Assembly (NCBI RefSeq): GCF_000685015.1
Contig: NZ_BAYA01000006.1
Span: 248,001 to 312,000 of the forward strand
Source of the DNA: Paraburkholderia bannensis NBRC 103871
Lineage (GTDB): Bacteria > Pseudomonadota > Gammaproteobacteria > Burkholderiales > Burkholderiaceae
Length of the DNA: 64,000 nt
Direction: 5' to 3'
The position numbers were made by a program, and so were the translations under genes. The notes under the pieces are model-generated. The model saw nothing but the letters and a program-made list of their open reading frames with translations. It did not search any database and was not told the origin of the DNA. This document shows, piece after piece, positions 1 to 9,042 of the stretch (positions are counted from its first letter, which is position 1; every line of letters begins with the position of its first letter).

Positions 1-921
1 TGCGATCACGGGGCAACCGAGCGCCAGCGCCTCGACGGGCGGCAGGCCGAAGCCTTCATAACGGGACGGATAAACAAAGCACGCCGCGCGGCGATACAGC
101 GAGACGAGCTCCTCGTCGCTCACGTAGCCCAGGTGCCTGACAAACTCGGGCAGCTTGCCGCCCGATGCGCCATACACGCGCGCATCGCCGCCGCCCACCA
201 CCACGATGTCGAAACGCGCATCGCGGATCAGTTGCGCGGCCTGCGCGACCAGCTGGAAGTTCTTGTGCCGGTTCGTGCTGCCCACGGCGAGCACGAAGGG
301 GCGTGCATTGGCGGGGTCGCCTGCATCGGCGAACGGCACGTGCGCTGCTTGCGCCTCGTTCACGCGCAGCATGTGCTCGCCGCTTTCCTGCACCACGCCG
401 ATCTTGCCGAGCGGAATGCGGTACGCGTCGCACAGTTCGCGCCGCGAGAATTCGGACACGGTGATGACGCGGCGCGCGACGCGCCCGATGCTCGGCGCCA
501 TCAGCCGGTACCACGCCACGAACGGCCGGCTGTAGCTGTCCGGCACGCGCGCGGGCGCGGCGTCGTGCAGCACGGTCACCTGCTTGCGGTACAGCAGCGG
601 CCCCGAGTTGCACAGGTTCAGCAGCAGCCGGCCGGCCGCCGCCTGCGGCAGCGCGAACTGCTCCCAGCGCAGGCCGCCGCCCTTGCCGCTCGCGCGCAGC
701 GTGACATGGCGAAACGGATTGGCGAGATCCGCGAGCGCCTGCGGCACCACGATCTCGGCGCGCAGTCCGGCGACCTGCGGCGCGCCAGCCTCGATCAGCG
801 CATCGAGCGCCCGCACGGTCTCGAACGCGAACCGGTCGACGCCGGTGGCGCGGCGGCCCAGAAAGCGGCCATTGATCGCCAGCGGGCGTTGCAGATGCAT
901 CGGCAGGACAGGAACGTTCAT
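1..921 (-). CDS. GT4-family glycosyltransferase, C-terminus beyond window
   Basis: Transfers a sugar from an activated donor during assembly of the polysaccharide repeat in the cytoplasm. The frame is open from an ATG at 921 to the window edge, giving 307 codons. GT-B features are visible: VSEFSRREL before the inter-domain hinge, VGSTNRHKNF at the start of the C-terminal Rossmann half, and the retaining-GT4 motif EGFGLPPVE with Glu289 and Glu297 spaced E-x7-E. The end of the second Rossmann domain is cut off. It follows the upstream GT2 by 11 bp and is the last visible gene of the minus-strand exopolysaccharide operon. Donor and acceptor cannot be read from sequence. Confidence 0.88.
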   Translation of the reverse strand, partial: MNVPVLPMHLQRPLAINGRFLGRRATGVDRFAFETVRALDALIEAGAPQVAGLRAEIVVPQALADLANPFRHVTLRASGKGGGLRWEQFALPQAAAGRLLLNLCNSGPLLYRKQVTVLHDAAPARVPDSYSRPFVAWYRLMAPSIGRVARRVITVSEFSRRELCDAYRIPLGKIGVVQESGEHMLRVNEAQAAHVPFADAGDPANARPFVLAVGSTNRHKNFQLVAQAAQLIRDARFDIVVVGGGDARVYGASGGKLPEFVRHLGYVSDEELVSLYRRAACFVYPSRYEGFGLPPVEALALGCPVIA

Positions 922-932
922 CGCGCCGCTCC

Positions 933-2012
933 TCAACCGCCCGCAGCCGCGGAGCGGTGCGGATCGGCGGCGTCCAGCGCGGCGCCGCCCGCCGCGCGCG
1001 CGGCCGGGTTCGAGATGTAACGCAGCACGTAGTGATTGAGCCCGCGCGACGGCACGAGGCAGCTCAGCGTGAGGCCCAGCGCCGCGATTTTCTTGCCCGG
1101 CCCCCAGAACGGATTGAGCAGGAGCGCGGCAAAGTACCGGCGCGATTCGAACGTCAGCCAGCGCCAGCGTTCGAGCGTCGGCGCATCGTAGAGCCGCACG
1201 CACAGGCGGTTCTTTTCGAACGAGAAGTCGATGAAGCGCGCGGGCAGCTCCTCGTGCAGGCGCGTGCGCACCATGAAGCGCAGGGTCTCCCAGCGCCACG
1301 GAAACGAGCGCTCGACTTCGCTCACGTTCTCGCAGTTGCCCAGCGCGAGACTCGCGTGGCCGCGCGTCGCACTGCTCCTGTCCGCGGCCTTGCGATGCAC
1401 GCGATAGCCGCCGAACGGCGCGTCGAGCGCGCAGATCGCGCCCGTGAGCGCGATGCCGTAGATCGCAAAGAAGTCGGCGGCCTTGCGGTGCTGCGTGGAC
1501 ATCGGAATCGGAAACACCGATCGCAGCGCGCTCACGCGATACGCGTTGCCCGACGCGGGCGGCGACGGATAGAGCCAGCCCTGGCGCAGCAACGCGCCGC
1601 AATCGCGCGGCGGCGTCGAATGCGGCACGCGCACGCCGGTGCGCGCCCCCTCCTCGTTGATGACGTCGAGCGGGAACTGCACCTTGGCGAACTCGCCGGA
1701 CTCGAAGGCGCGCAGCACCGCGTCGAGCGCCCCCGGATAGAGCACGTCGTCGGAATCGAGGAACAGCACGTACTCGGTCTGCACGAGTTCGAGCCCGAGG
1801 TTGTACACCGACGACTGCCCCTGGTTCTCCTTGAACACAGGCATCAGCCGATCGCCGTAGCTTTCGATGATGGCGCGCGAACCGTCGGTGGAACCGTCGT
1901 CGATCACCAGCACGCGCACGCGCTCGCTCGCGTTGGCGAGCGCGGACTCGATGGCTTCGCGCAGGAAGCGCGCATAGTTGTAATTGCCGATGACAACGGT
2001 GATGTCCTTCAT
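933..2012 (-). CDS. GT2-family glycosyltransferase
   Basis: Inverting GT-A glycosyltransferase predicted to add one sugar to the lipid-linked repeat. The 359-residue protein begins ITVVIGNYNYARFL, has DDGSTDGS at 39-45 and the metal-binding DSDD at 86-89. I chose the ATG at 2012, which lies 4 bp after the wzc stop; an in-frame ATG 57 bp upstream would add residues inside wzc and leave no GT2-like start. The C-terminal third, after about residue 230, carries no motif I recognise and may bind acceptor. Tight spacing on both sides suggests cotranscription with wzc and the GT4. Confidence 0.9.
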   Translation of the reverse strand: MKDITVVIGNYNYARFLREAIESALANASERVRVLVIDDGSTDGSRAIIESYGDRLMPVFKENQGQSSVYNLGLELVQTEYVLFLDSDDVLYPGALDAVLRAFESGEFAKVQFPLDVINEEGARTGVRVPHSTPPRDCGALLRQGWLYPSPPASGNAYRVSALRSVFPIPMSTQHRKAADFFAIYGIALTGAICALDAPFGGYRVHRKAADRSSATRGHASLALGNCENVSEVERSFPWRWETLRFMVRTRLHEELPARFIDFSFEKNRLCVRLYDAPTLERWRWLTFESRRYFAALLLNPFWGPGKKIAALGLTLSCLVPSRGLNHYVLRYISNPAARAAGGAALDAADPHRSAAAGG

Positions 2013-2016
2013 GGGA

Positions 2017-4257
2017 TCAGCTCCGGGTGACGATGCCGCCTTGCGGTTCGCCGTAGCTCGAATAGCCATAGGCCGCGTATTCGCTGCCGTACCTGCCCGG
2101 CCGCGAGGTCATATCGTTGAAGATCACGCCGCGGATCGGCACGCCGATCTGCTCGAAGCGGCGCACCGACTCGCGCAGCTCCGACACGCTCGTGACGCCA
2201 TAGCGCGCGATCAGGAACACCGTGCCCGCGAGATTGGCGACGATGCCCGAGTCCGCCACCGGCAGGATCGGCGGCGCATCGATCAGGACAACGTCGTATT
2301 CGCCGTCGGCCCATTGCGTGAAGTGCTGGAAGCTGCGGCTCTTGAGCAGCTCGCTCGCGTTGGTCACATAGCCGCCGTTGGCGACGAAGTCCACGCCCGG
2401 CATGACCTGGCGATGGATCACGCCGTCGTAGTTGCCGTCGTGCTCGACGATATCGGTGATGCCGGGGCTGCACGGCACGCCCACGTGGCGATTGAGCGAG
2501 CCGCGCCGCAGGTCGGCGTCGACCAGCAGCACGCGCTTGCCCGACGCGCCCAGCAGCGCCGCCAGGTTCACCGAGACAAACGACTTGCCGACCACCGGCG
2601 TCGGCCCCGCCAGCAGCACGATGCGATTGGTGGCTTCTTCCAGCGCGAACTCCAGCGCGCTGCGGAAGCTGCGCAGGCTCTCCACCGCCGCGTCGAACGA
2701 GGCCATATGCGCCAGCACCGTGTTCGCACCCTGCGCGCTCACCGGCAGGCGGCGCGTGAGCGTCTGCTGCACGCGGCTGCGCGGCACGGCGGCGTAGACC
2801 GTGAGGCCGGTGCCCACTTCGATTTCGTCGGCCACGGCAATGCCGCTATTGAGCTTGCGCTTGACGAGCGAGAGCGCGACGCTCAGGAACAGCCCCGTGA
2901 GCAGCGCCGCCACAACGATGAACGGACGCTTCGGCCGGATCGGGCTTTCAGGCGTCGCCGCGGTGTCGATCAGGCGCACGTTCGACACCTTGCCGGCCTT
3001 GAGCAGGCGCAGCTGCTCGCGGTTGTTGAGCAGGTTCGTGTAGATGTTCGTATCGACCTGCACCTCGCGCTGCAGGCGCAGCACGCCCTGTTCGAGCGGC
3101 GGCAGCTGACGCGTCTGCGCGGCCAGTTGCGCGAGCGCCTTCTGCGCCTCGTCGATCTGGCCGTCGATGGCGATAACGGCCGGATTGTCGGGCGTGAAGC
3201 GCGCCATCAACTGCGCGCGCGTCTGCTTCAGGTCGGCGATGCGCGACTGCGCGAGCGACGAGCTTTGCAGCAGCGCCGTGGCTTCGGCGCTCAGGTCGAC
3301 CGCGCCGTGCGCCGAGCGGAACGCGTTGAATTCGCTTTCGGCTTTTTCGAGCTGCGTCTTCAGTTCCGGCAACTGCTTGTCGAGGAAGGCGATCTGCTTT
3401 TCGGCCTCTTCCTGGGTGCGCTGGGCGTTCTGGCGCACATATTCGCTGCCGATCGCGTTGAGGATCGCGCTCGTCTTGGCCGGGTCGCCGCCTTCCAGCG
3501 CCACGCCGATCACGTCGGATTCCTTACCTTTTTCGGAGATCAGCAGGCCCGCCTGCAGCGCCTGGATCGCGGCAAGCTCCGAGTTGCGCACGAGCTGGAA
3601 GCTCACGCCGGGACGCGCATCGATGGCGCGCACGAGCAGGTCGACCGCCCCGCCCGCCACGGCCGCATGCAGCGGCACGCCGACATGGCCCGTCAGTTCG
3701 ACGCCGTTGTGTTCGAGCGTGTACTCGCCGTCTTCTTTCGCAGTCAGCCTGAAGCGGGCGCCGTGCAGCCGGTCGGGCACGTCGAAGCGCGCGATGTCGA
3801 TGCCCTCGTCGCCCCACGCGTAGCCGCCCCAGCCCGACCAGTTCGACACATGCAGGTGCTGCGCGATCCACTGGCCGACCACCGGGAAGTAGCGCGGCGT
3901 GACGTCGAGATAAAGCTGGGTGGCTTCGACGGCGCGCGAGACGATCATGCGCGAGCGCAGCACCTCGATTTCCGCCGAGGCCGCCGTCTTCACCGCGAAC
4001 ATCGACGACAGGTCGGCGAGCGCGCTCTTGGCCGAGTTCTGGCTGTCCTCCACCTGGATCAGGATGTCGGACTGATAGACCGGGCGCGCAAGCAGCGCAT
4101 ACGCGCCGCCCACCATCCCGAACAGCGCCGTGACGATGGCGATGGTCTTGCGGCTCTGATACAGGGTGTCGAGCACGCCGCCGATATGACCGCCCTCGGG
4201 CGGTGCAGGCAAGCCGGGTTCGGCGGGGCCGTCGAGCAGGTAATCACGCTGGTTCAT
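2017..4257 (-). CDS. wzc: Polysaccharide co-polymerase / bacterial tyrosine kinase (Wzc type)
   Basis: Inner-membrane protein controlling chain length and export together with Wza. The 746 residues comprise an N-terminal Wzz domain with a first membrane helix near 40-60, a long periplasmic alpha-helical part, a second helix near 443-466, and a cytoplasmic BY-kinase domain. The kinase shows a Walker A motif ending GKS at Lys558 and a Walker B LID with Asp660. Five tyrosines (723, 727, 730, 732, 735) form the usual C-terminal autophosphorylation cluster. The ATG at 4257 has GGAGAG upstream. No cognate low-molecular-weight phosphatase (Wzb) gene is seen in the window. Confidence 0.95.
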   Translation of the reverse strand: MNQRDYLLDGPAEPGLPAPPEGGHIGGVLDTLYQSRKTIAIVTALFGMVGGAYALLARPVYQSDILIQVEDSQNSAKSALADLSSMFAVKTAASAEIEVLRSRMIVSRAVEATQLYLDVTPRYFPVVGQWIAQHLHVSNWSGWGGYAWGDEGIDIARFDVPDRLHGARFRLTAKEDGEYTLEHNGVELTGHVGVPLHAAVAGGAVDLLVRAIDARPGVSFQLVRNSELAAIQALQAGLLISEKGKESDVIGVALEGGDPAKTSAILNAIGSEYVRQNAQRTQEEAEKQIAFLDKQLPELKTQLEKAESEFNAFRSAHGAVDLSAEATALLQSSSLAQSRIADLKQTRAQLMARFTPDNPAVIAIDGQIDEAQKALAQLAAQTRQLPPLEQGVLRLQREVQVDTNIYTNLLNNREQLRLLKAGKVSNVRLIDTAATPESPIRPKRPFIVVAALLTGLFLSVALSLVKRKLNSGIAVADEIEVGTGLTVYAAVPRSRVQQTLTRRLPVSAQGANTVLAHMASFDAAVESLRSFRSALEFALEEATNRIVLLAGPTPVVGKSFVSVNLAALLGASGKRVLLVDADLRRGSLNRHVGVPCSPGITDIVEHDGNYDGVIHRQVMPGVDFVANGGYVTNASELLKSRSFQHFTQWADGEYDVVLIDAPPILPVADSGIVANLAGTVFLIARYGVTSVSELRESVRRFEQIGVPIRGVIFNDMTSRPGRYGSEYAAYGYSSYGEPQGGIVTRS

Positions 4258-4324
4258 CTGTTCTCTCCATCGACGCCGGTGCTGCCATTCGAGGCGCAAG
4301 GCGTCCTGAATTCCCGTTATTCGC

Positions 4325-5620
4325 TTAGTAGCCCACCGCGCGGCCCGCAGCCGCGGCCTGGGTGGCCGGCAGAATCAACCCGATCACGCGGCTCCACTTC
4401 ACGAGCGCGGACGCATCGACGAAGACCACGTCGTTGGGCCTCATTTCGAACGCGTCGGCCGTGGCCATCGCCGAGGCCGATGAGGCGTCGAGGTGATAGA
4501 CCACCGGCTTCGCCGCGTCGCGCCCGCGCACCACGTAGACCTGCGAAGCATCGCCCGACACCTGGCTGATGCCGCCCGCGTCGCCGAGCGCCTGGTTCAG
4601 CGACATGCGCCCGTTGTTGAACATCACGCCGCCGGGCTTCTGCACTTCGCCCATCACGAACACCTTGCTGTCCACGCCCGAATAGACGCGCACGAGGTCG
4701 CCGTCGCGCAGGATGATGCGATCGGGATTCACGCCCTTGCGGATCATGTCGGGCATGTCCACCACCACGGTGTTGTCGCCGCGCGTGACCGCGACCTGCG
4801 AGCGATCGGCCTTGTCGGTGAAGCCGCCTGCGCGGTTGATCGCTTCGGGCAGCGTCATCGGCATGTCGTTGAGCACCTGCACGCCTGGCGTCTTCACCTC
4901 GCCGTCCAGATAGACGCGCTTGCTGCGATAGGTCTGGATGCGCACCGTGACCTGCGGCTGGCGCACGTATTTCGCGAGCTTCACCGCGAGCGCGTCGCGC
5001 ACGCCCATTTCGGTGAGCCCCTGCACCTTGAGCGGGCCGATGTAGGCGTACTGGATGTAGCCGTTGGTATCGACGGTGTAGCCCTGCGCGATCGAATTGG
5101 CGCCCGACGCATCCGGGCCCGCGCCGCCCGCCGCTCCGGGCATGTTCAGCTCGGGGTGATCCCACACCACGATGCTCAGGATGTCGCCGGGCCCGACCTC
5201 GTACGGCGCGGCCTTGGCGAACATCTGCGTCACGTCGGTCGGCACGCCAGTCGGCCGCAGGGCCCGCTCCTTCTCGACCAGCTCGCGCGTGATCTCGATG
5301 AGCGAGCCGGACGGCGCGCCATCGACACCCTGCTTCGCGAGCGCGGTCGCGGCGACGCTCGTGCCGCCCGGCCCGGTCGCCATCGCGCCTGCGTTAGTGC
5401 TTGCGTTAGCGTTGCCATACGCGCCCCCATCCGACGGCATGCCGCTAAACGACATGCCTGGCGACAACGCGCAGCCGGCCAGCGTCGCGGCCGCGAGCGC
5501 CGACGCCAGCCCCATCGGTAATCTTTCGTGCACGCGCTGCCAGCCCATCCGTATGCGCGCCTTGCGCACACGGGCCAAGCATGCGCCCACCCACGCCCCA
5601 CCTGCTTTGCCGATTAACAT
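4325..5620 (-). CDS. wza: Outer-membrane polysaccharide export lipoprotein (Wza type)
   Basis: Forms the outer-membrane pore for polymer export and docks to the periplasmic face of Wzc. It has a lipobox ending LAGC, a polysaccharide-export domain beginning YEVGPGDILSIVVW, and soluble-ligand-binding beta-grasp repeats (YIGPLKVQGL, VYLDGEVKTPGV, VFVMGEVQKPGG). The start is uncertain. The ATG at 5620 has a purine-rich GGGGGTGGGA upstream but puts the lipobox Cys at residue 50. The ATG at 5548 would put Cys at residue 26, a normal lipoprotein signal length, with a weaker ribosome site. The longest frame starts at 5707. wzc begins 67 bp downstream. Confidence 0.92.
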   Translation of the reverse strand: MLIGKAGGAWVGACLARVRKARIRMGWQRVHERLPMGLASALAAATLAGCALSPGMSFSGMPSDGGAYGNANASTNAGAMATGPGGTSVAATALAKQGVDGAPSGSLIEITRELVEKERALRPTGVPTDVTQMFAKAAPYEVGPGDILSIVVWDHPELNMPGAAGGAGPDASGANSIAQGYTVDTNGYIQYAYIGPLKVQGLTEMGVRDALAVKLAKYVRQPQVTVRIQTYRSKRVYLDGEVKTPGVQVLNDMPMTLPEAINRAGGFTDKADRSQVAVTRGDNTVVVDMPDMIRKGVNPDRIILRDGDLVRVYSGVDSKVFVMGEVQKPGGVMFNNGRMSLNQALGDAGGISQVSGDASQVYVVRGRDAAKPVVYHLDASSASAMATADAFEMRPNDVVFVDASALVKWSRVIGLILPATQAAAAGRAVGY

Positions 5621-5759
5621 CGTCCCACCCCCAATTGCGTTTGGCCGTCCCGTGGCGTCCAGCGCGCCACGGATTCCAGCCGGCAAACCCGATGACCGGT
5701 GCTCCATGCGGAGCGATCCGGCTCGCCTTCCCCTGCCTGTAGTTGTTTTTCTTTGCGGT

Positions 5760-5822
5760 GTTGCTTGCTGCTCGATGTTGCTTGCTGCCTGAAGCCGTCT
5801 CCTGCCGTCTCCTGCCGTCTCC
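5760..5822. repeat. Two short tandem repeats between wza and the sugar transferase gene
   Basis: A 17-bp unit beginning GTTGCTTGCTGC is repeated head to tail (5760-5776, 5777-5793, last few bases diverged). It is followed directly by a 10-bp unit GCCGTCTCCT in 2.9 copies (5794-5822). The repeats lie in the 263-bp leader of the wza frame. No function is known to me; copy number may vary by slippage. Confidence 0.75.
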
Positions 5823-5883
5823 GCCCTGATTGGCCTTCGCCGTTTTCAGTTTTTCTTGTTTCGTTACGCCAGATTCGCCAGGT

Positions 5884-6966
5884 TCAATAGGCGCCGGTTC
5901 CCCGGATCACCACGAAGAGCGTCTTGAAGAGAATCTCAATGTCCCGATGCAGCGACCAGTTCTGCACATACGTCACGTCGAGCGACACGCGCGTCGCGTA
6001 GTCGGTCTCGCAGCGACCGCTCACCTGCCACAGGCCGGTGATGCCGGGCGTCGCCATCAGGTAGTACTTGCTGTTCGCGCCGTAGCGCTCCAGTTCCTGG
6101 TCGATGATGGGACGCGGGCCAACGAGGCTCATCTCGCCGCGCACCACGTTCCAGAGCTGCGGCAGCTCGTCGAGACTGGAGCGGCGCAGGAAGCGGCCGA
6201 TGCGCGTGACCCGCACGTCGTCCTTGAGCTTGAATTCGCGTTCCCATTCAGCGCGCGCGACCGGGTCGGTGGCGAGCAGCTGCTTGAGCACCTCGTCCGA
6301 GTTCACGACCATCGAGCGGAACTTCAGGCAACGAAACTTCTTGCCGTTGCGGCCCACGCGCGTATGGCCGTAGATCGCCGGGCCGCCGTCGCGCTTCACG
6401 ATCAGGCCGATCGTGACGAGCGTCGGCAGCAGCAGCACGATCAGCACGAGACCACCCACCACGTCGAATGCACGCTTGACGGCGTGACGCAGCGCGTCGG
6501 TGCGCGAGGGCAATTCGAGCGCATCCAGCGCGTCGCGACCCACGCCACCCACGCCACCCGTCCGCACGCCTGCCCCTGCCCCACGCGCCGCGCCAAAGCC
6601 GACGAACAACGTGTGCGAAGCAAGCAGCGCGAGACCCGTGGTCAGCGTCCAGTAGATGAACCACGGCATCGACACCAGATGGTCGCGATGCAGCGCGTAC
6701 AGCAGGGCGAGACCGCAGAGCTGCACGGCGAGCCACGCAAACGCGGTGCGGCTCGCCACGCTCATCACCGAACGGCTGCCGCGCGACGGATAGGTGCCGC
6801 ACGCGGGAAACACAGACAGCGCGAGCGCGGCGACGAAAGCGACGAGCGTGGGATCGAGACGGTGCGCCGTGCCCACGTCGGGGAGATTCAGATTCAGATG
6901 CAGCGCGCCGAACGCGCCTAGCACGATAAGTGCGACATCGATCGCACGATGGACTAGCTCGGACAT
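5884..6966 (-). CDS. Undecaprenyl-phosphate sugar-1-phosphate transferase, short N-terminal form
   Basis: Starts repeat-unit synthesis by moving a sugar-1-phosphate from a nucleotide sugar to undecaprenyl phosphate. The 360 residues contain about four N-terminal membrane helices (about 7-27, 40-57, 75-93, 103-124), a Gly-rich linker (125-143), a membrane re-entrant helix near 168-190, and the bacterial sugar transferase domain with KFRSM (215-219), DELPQL (266-271) and VGPRP (282-286). WcaJ/WbaP relatives are usually about 460-480 residues and carry a flavodoxin/CoA-binding-like domain between helices and catalytic domain; this protein seems to lack it. GGGGTAGG precedes the ATG. It is the promoter-proximal gene of the minus-strand operon. 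Confidence 0.92.
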   Translation of the reverse strand: MSELVHRAIDVALIVLGAFGALHLNLNLPDVGTAHRLDPTLVAFVAALALSVFPACGTYPSRGSRSVMSVASRTAFAWLAVQLCGLALLYALHRDHLVSMPWFIYWTLTTGLALLASHTLFVGFGAARGAGAGVRTGGVGGVGRDALDALELPSRTDALRHAVKRAFDVVGGLVLIVLLLPTLVTIGLIVKRDGGPAIYGHTRVGRNGKKFRCLKFRSMVVNSDEVLKQLLATDPVARAEWEREFKLKDDVRVTRIGRFLRRSSLDELPQLWNVVRGEMSLVGPRPIIDQELERYGANSKYYLMATPGITGLWQVSGRCETDYATRVSLDVTYVQNWSLHRDIEILFKTLFVVIRGTGAY

Positions 6967-7375
6967 TTGCCTACCCCAAGACGTGGCGTGAACTGTGAAA
7001 GTGTTAGCCCCCTTCTCTCAAGTGCGATGCTGTCGCGCCGTCCGCAACGTCCATCGGGTTCAAACGCAGAACAGGTATCGCTACACCCCGTTCTTCGCCT
7101 GCGCCTGATGCCGCTTGCAGATCCCTCTGTTCGCGCAGCATGCCTGGGGGCTATTCACGCTGGTCCTCGGCCCCCGGATCCCGGCACCATTGATTGATGT
7201 CCAGGCCCACATCGACAAATTACGGGCAGCGGCGCTGCCATTCCGTGCGCAACCCCACCAACGGTTTGCGATCCTCGCCGGGCGGGCCGCGCGCCCATGC
7301 GCGAGTCGTGCGCCTACGTGGGCAAGCGCACAAAACACGGCTCTTTTACGGGGATTTTTACGGGTGCAACGCGTT
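6967..7375. other. Intergenic region upstream of the exopolysaccharide operon
   Basis: This gap lies between the sugar transferase start and the end of the next minus-strand gene. It should hold the promoter for the sugar transferase-wza-wzc operon, but I see no convincing -35/-10 pair. A small direct repeat (TTTTACGGGGATTTTTACGGG) lies near 7352-7366. An 85-codon minus-strand frame (7081-7338) has no ribosome site or family signature and I do not call it. Confidence 0.5.
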
Positions 7376-8674
7376 TCAGTGCACGACGCCGGTCGCGCCG
7401 GGCGTATTGAAGAGAAAGCTCGTTTCGAAGCCGATCGTGCGGATCGGCAAGCGTCCCTGCGAAATCGGCAGGATATTGGCGAATTCGTCGGGGCGGCTGC
7501 CGAACATCACGCGCTTCGTCACGCCTGGGCCGGCATCGGCAAGCGCCGTATCGGAGGTCAGGCGCGCGCTGTTGGCGACGAGACCCAGCGCGCAGAATGC
7601 GAGCACGAGCGCGGAACACGCGAGCCATTTCATCGCGCGCGACTCCCCTACGCCAAACAACACGAGCAGGATCGCGGGATACAGCATGCGCTCCCCCGGG
7701 TTGACGACATCGGCCATGACTTGCGGCATCAGCGCGAACAGCACCATCAGCACCATCGCGCCGAGCGTTTCGTCAGACACATGAGGCCACGCAACACGGC
7801 GGCTGAACGAGCGCCACAGGACGGCCCCCAGCAGATACAGCAGGCCCGCCGCGACCGCGAAATTCGCACTCACGCCGACGTAGTACGCCAGCGACTCCAG
7901 CGTGCTGGTCGCACCGTTCGCGTAGATGAAGTTGTGGTAAGGGCCAAGTTTCGCCAGCGTATAGAGCTTGTAGCCGAGCGCCTGCGCGAGTCCGGCGTGG
8001 TGGCCGGGATCGGGCACGGTGGGCGCGGGCTTGCACAGCACATACCAGACGAATAGTCCCAGCGAGACAAGCGCAGGCAGGCAAGGCGCGAAGCGGCGGC
8101 GGCGCAGCGCGTCGAGCGCGATCATCAGAAGAATCGACGCCCAGATCACGGCATGCGTAAAGAAGGCGCCAACGGTAAATGCCAGCACCCAGAGCGGCTT
8201 CGCGCGCGTCGGGCGTTCGAGCAGCAGCCACCACGAAAACAGCAGGATGCCGAACTGATAGTTCATATAGCCGTTCCAGAACGGCGTATTGAAGTAGACG
8301 CACACGAGCAGCACGAGGAAGTAGCGTACGGTCTGCGTTGCCGACAGCTTCCTTGCCAGTTGCCAGGCGAGCGCCACCGCCGCAATGACATAAAAGCTGG
8401 CAACGACGCGCGAAGCCGGAATCGGCGAGAGGATGAGATTGAGCAGACTCAGCAGCGCCTGCACGGTGCTGTTGGGCACCGGATAGTGCGCGAAAAAGAA
8501 CGCGTCGTTGAGGTGCCCCTGCATCATCTGCGCGACGATGTAGCCCTGGTAGGCCCAATCGTTGAAGTCCTGCAGCGGCACATAGGGCAGCGTATCGATC
8601 GCGAGCAGCACGATCGCCAACGCGGGCACGACGATCCACATGCCCGGTCTGCGGGCGGCGACAGCAGTATCCAT
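7376..8674 (-). CDS. Polytopic membrane protein, candidate GT-C glycosyltransferase
   Basis: Function not certain. The 432 residues are dominated by about ten or more hydrophobic helices, the first at about 12-27. The first extracytoplasmic loop contains acidic residues (LQDFNDWAYQG, Asp36 and Asp39), the place where GT-C enzymes that use polyprenyl-phosphate sugars keep their catalytic acid. It is divergent from the cassette predicted to make polyprenyl-phospho-arabinose, which makes an arabinosyltransferase role attractive but inferred. The ATG at 8674 was preferred over 8782 because the extra 36 residues are Arg-rich and unlike a membrane N-terminus. Neither start has a strong ribosome site. 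Confidence 0.75.
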   Translation of the reverse strand: MDTAVAARRPGMWIVVPALAIVLLAIDTLPYVPLQDFNDWAYQGYIVAQMMQGHLNDAFFFAHYPVPNSTVQALLSLLNLILSPIPASRVVASFYVIAAVALAWQLARKLSATQTVRYFLVLLVCVYFNTPFWNGYMNYQFGILLFSWWLLLERPTRAKPLWVLAFTVGAFFTHAVIWASILLMIALDALRRRRFAPCLPALVSLGLFVWYVLCKPAPTVPDPGHHAGLAQALGYKLYTLAKLGPYHNFIYANGATSTLESLAYYVGVSANFAVAAGLLYLLGAVLWRSFSRRVAWPHVSDETLGAMVLMVLFALMPQVMADVVNPGERMLYPAILLVLFGVGESRAMKWLACSALVLAFCALGLVANSARLTSDTALADAGPGVTKRVMFGSRPDEFANILPISQGRLPIRTIGFETSFLFNTPGATGVVH

Positions 8675-9042
8675 GTCGATTGCGCTTGATGTCGTTTGCC
8701 GCAGGGTCGTGCGGCAGCGGTTTGCGAAAGCGGCACAGAGTGGCCGCGCAGCGAGACGAGGCGGGACGCGAACATCCATCACACCGACTCAGTCTGCGCA
8801 TCGCGCCTGCCGACGTCTGTTGGATGACGCACGATTCGCCACGCACGGCCAGGGCAAAGCGCGCAGGCCTGCGCCACCCGGCGAATTTTGTTTGTGGTCT
8901 GCCTAACGGTTTGCAGTGCAGCACTCTGCCACGATGCGAGGCGTTGTCCACCGGTTGCGCGTGCGCGGTGCGTCCGTTGTGCATGTGCTGTGCGTGTGCT
9001 GTGCGTCCGTTGTCCATCTGCTGCCCATCTTCCAGGCCGTCC
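8675..9042. other. Divergent intergenic region between the membrane protein and the dprE1-like gene
   Basis: This gap should hold promoters for both transcription directions. Apart from the degenerate direct repeat at 8968-9023, I see no terminator, operator or gene that I can support. Open frames across it are extensions of neighbouring genes. Confidence 0.45.
8968..9023. repeat. Degenerate direct repeat, 23 bp, spacing 33 bp
   Basis: GTGCGTCCGTTGT at 8968 and again at 9001 begin two 23-bp copies that differ at two positions. A related GTGCTGTGCGTGTGCTGTGCG lies between them. The block ends 20 bp before the dprE1-like start codon, so it may affect the leader. Confidence 0.6.

Noticed and set aside
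1984..4569. 861-codon open frame on the plus strand opposite wzc
   Set aside because: It is antisense to a well-supported wzc gene, Arg/His-rich and without any domain; such long shadow frames are expected in GC-rich coding DNA.
7081..7338. 85-codon minus-strand frame in the leader of the exopolysaccharide operon
   Set aside because: No ribosome site or conserved pattern; probably non-coding leader.
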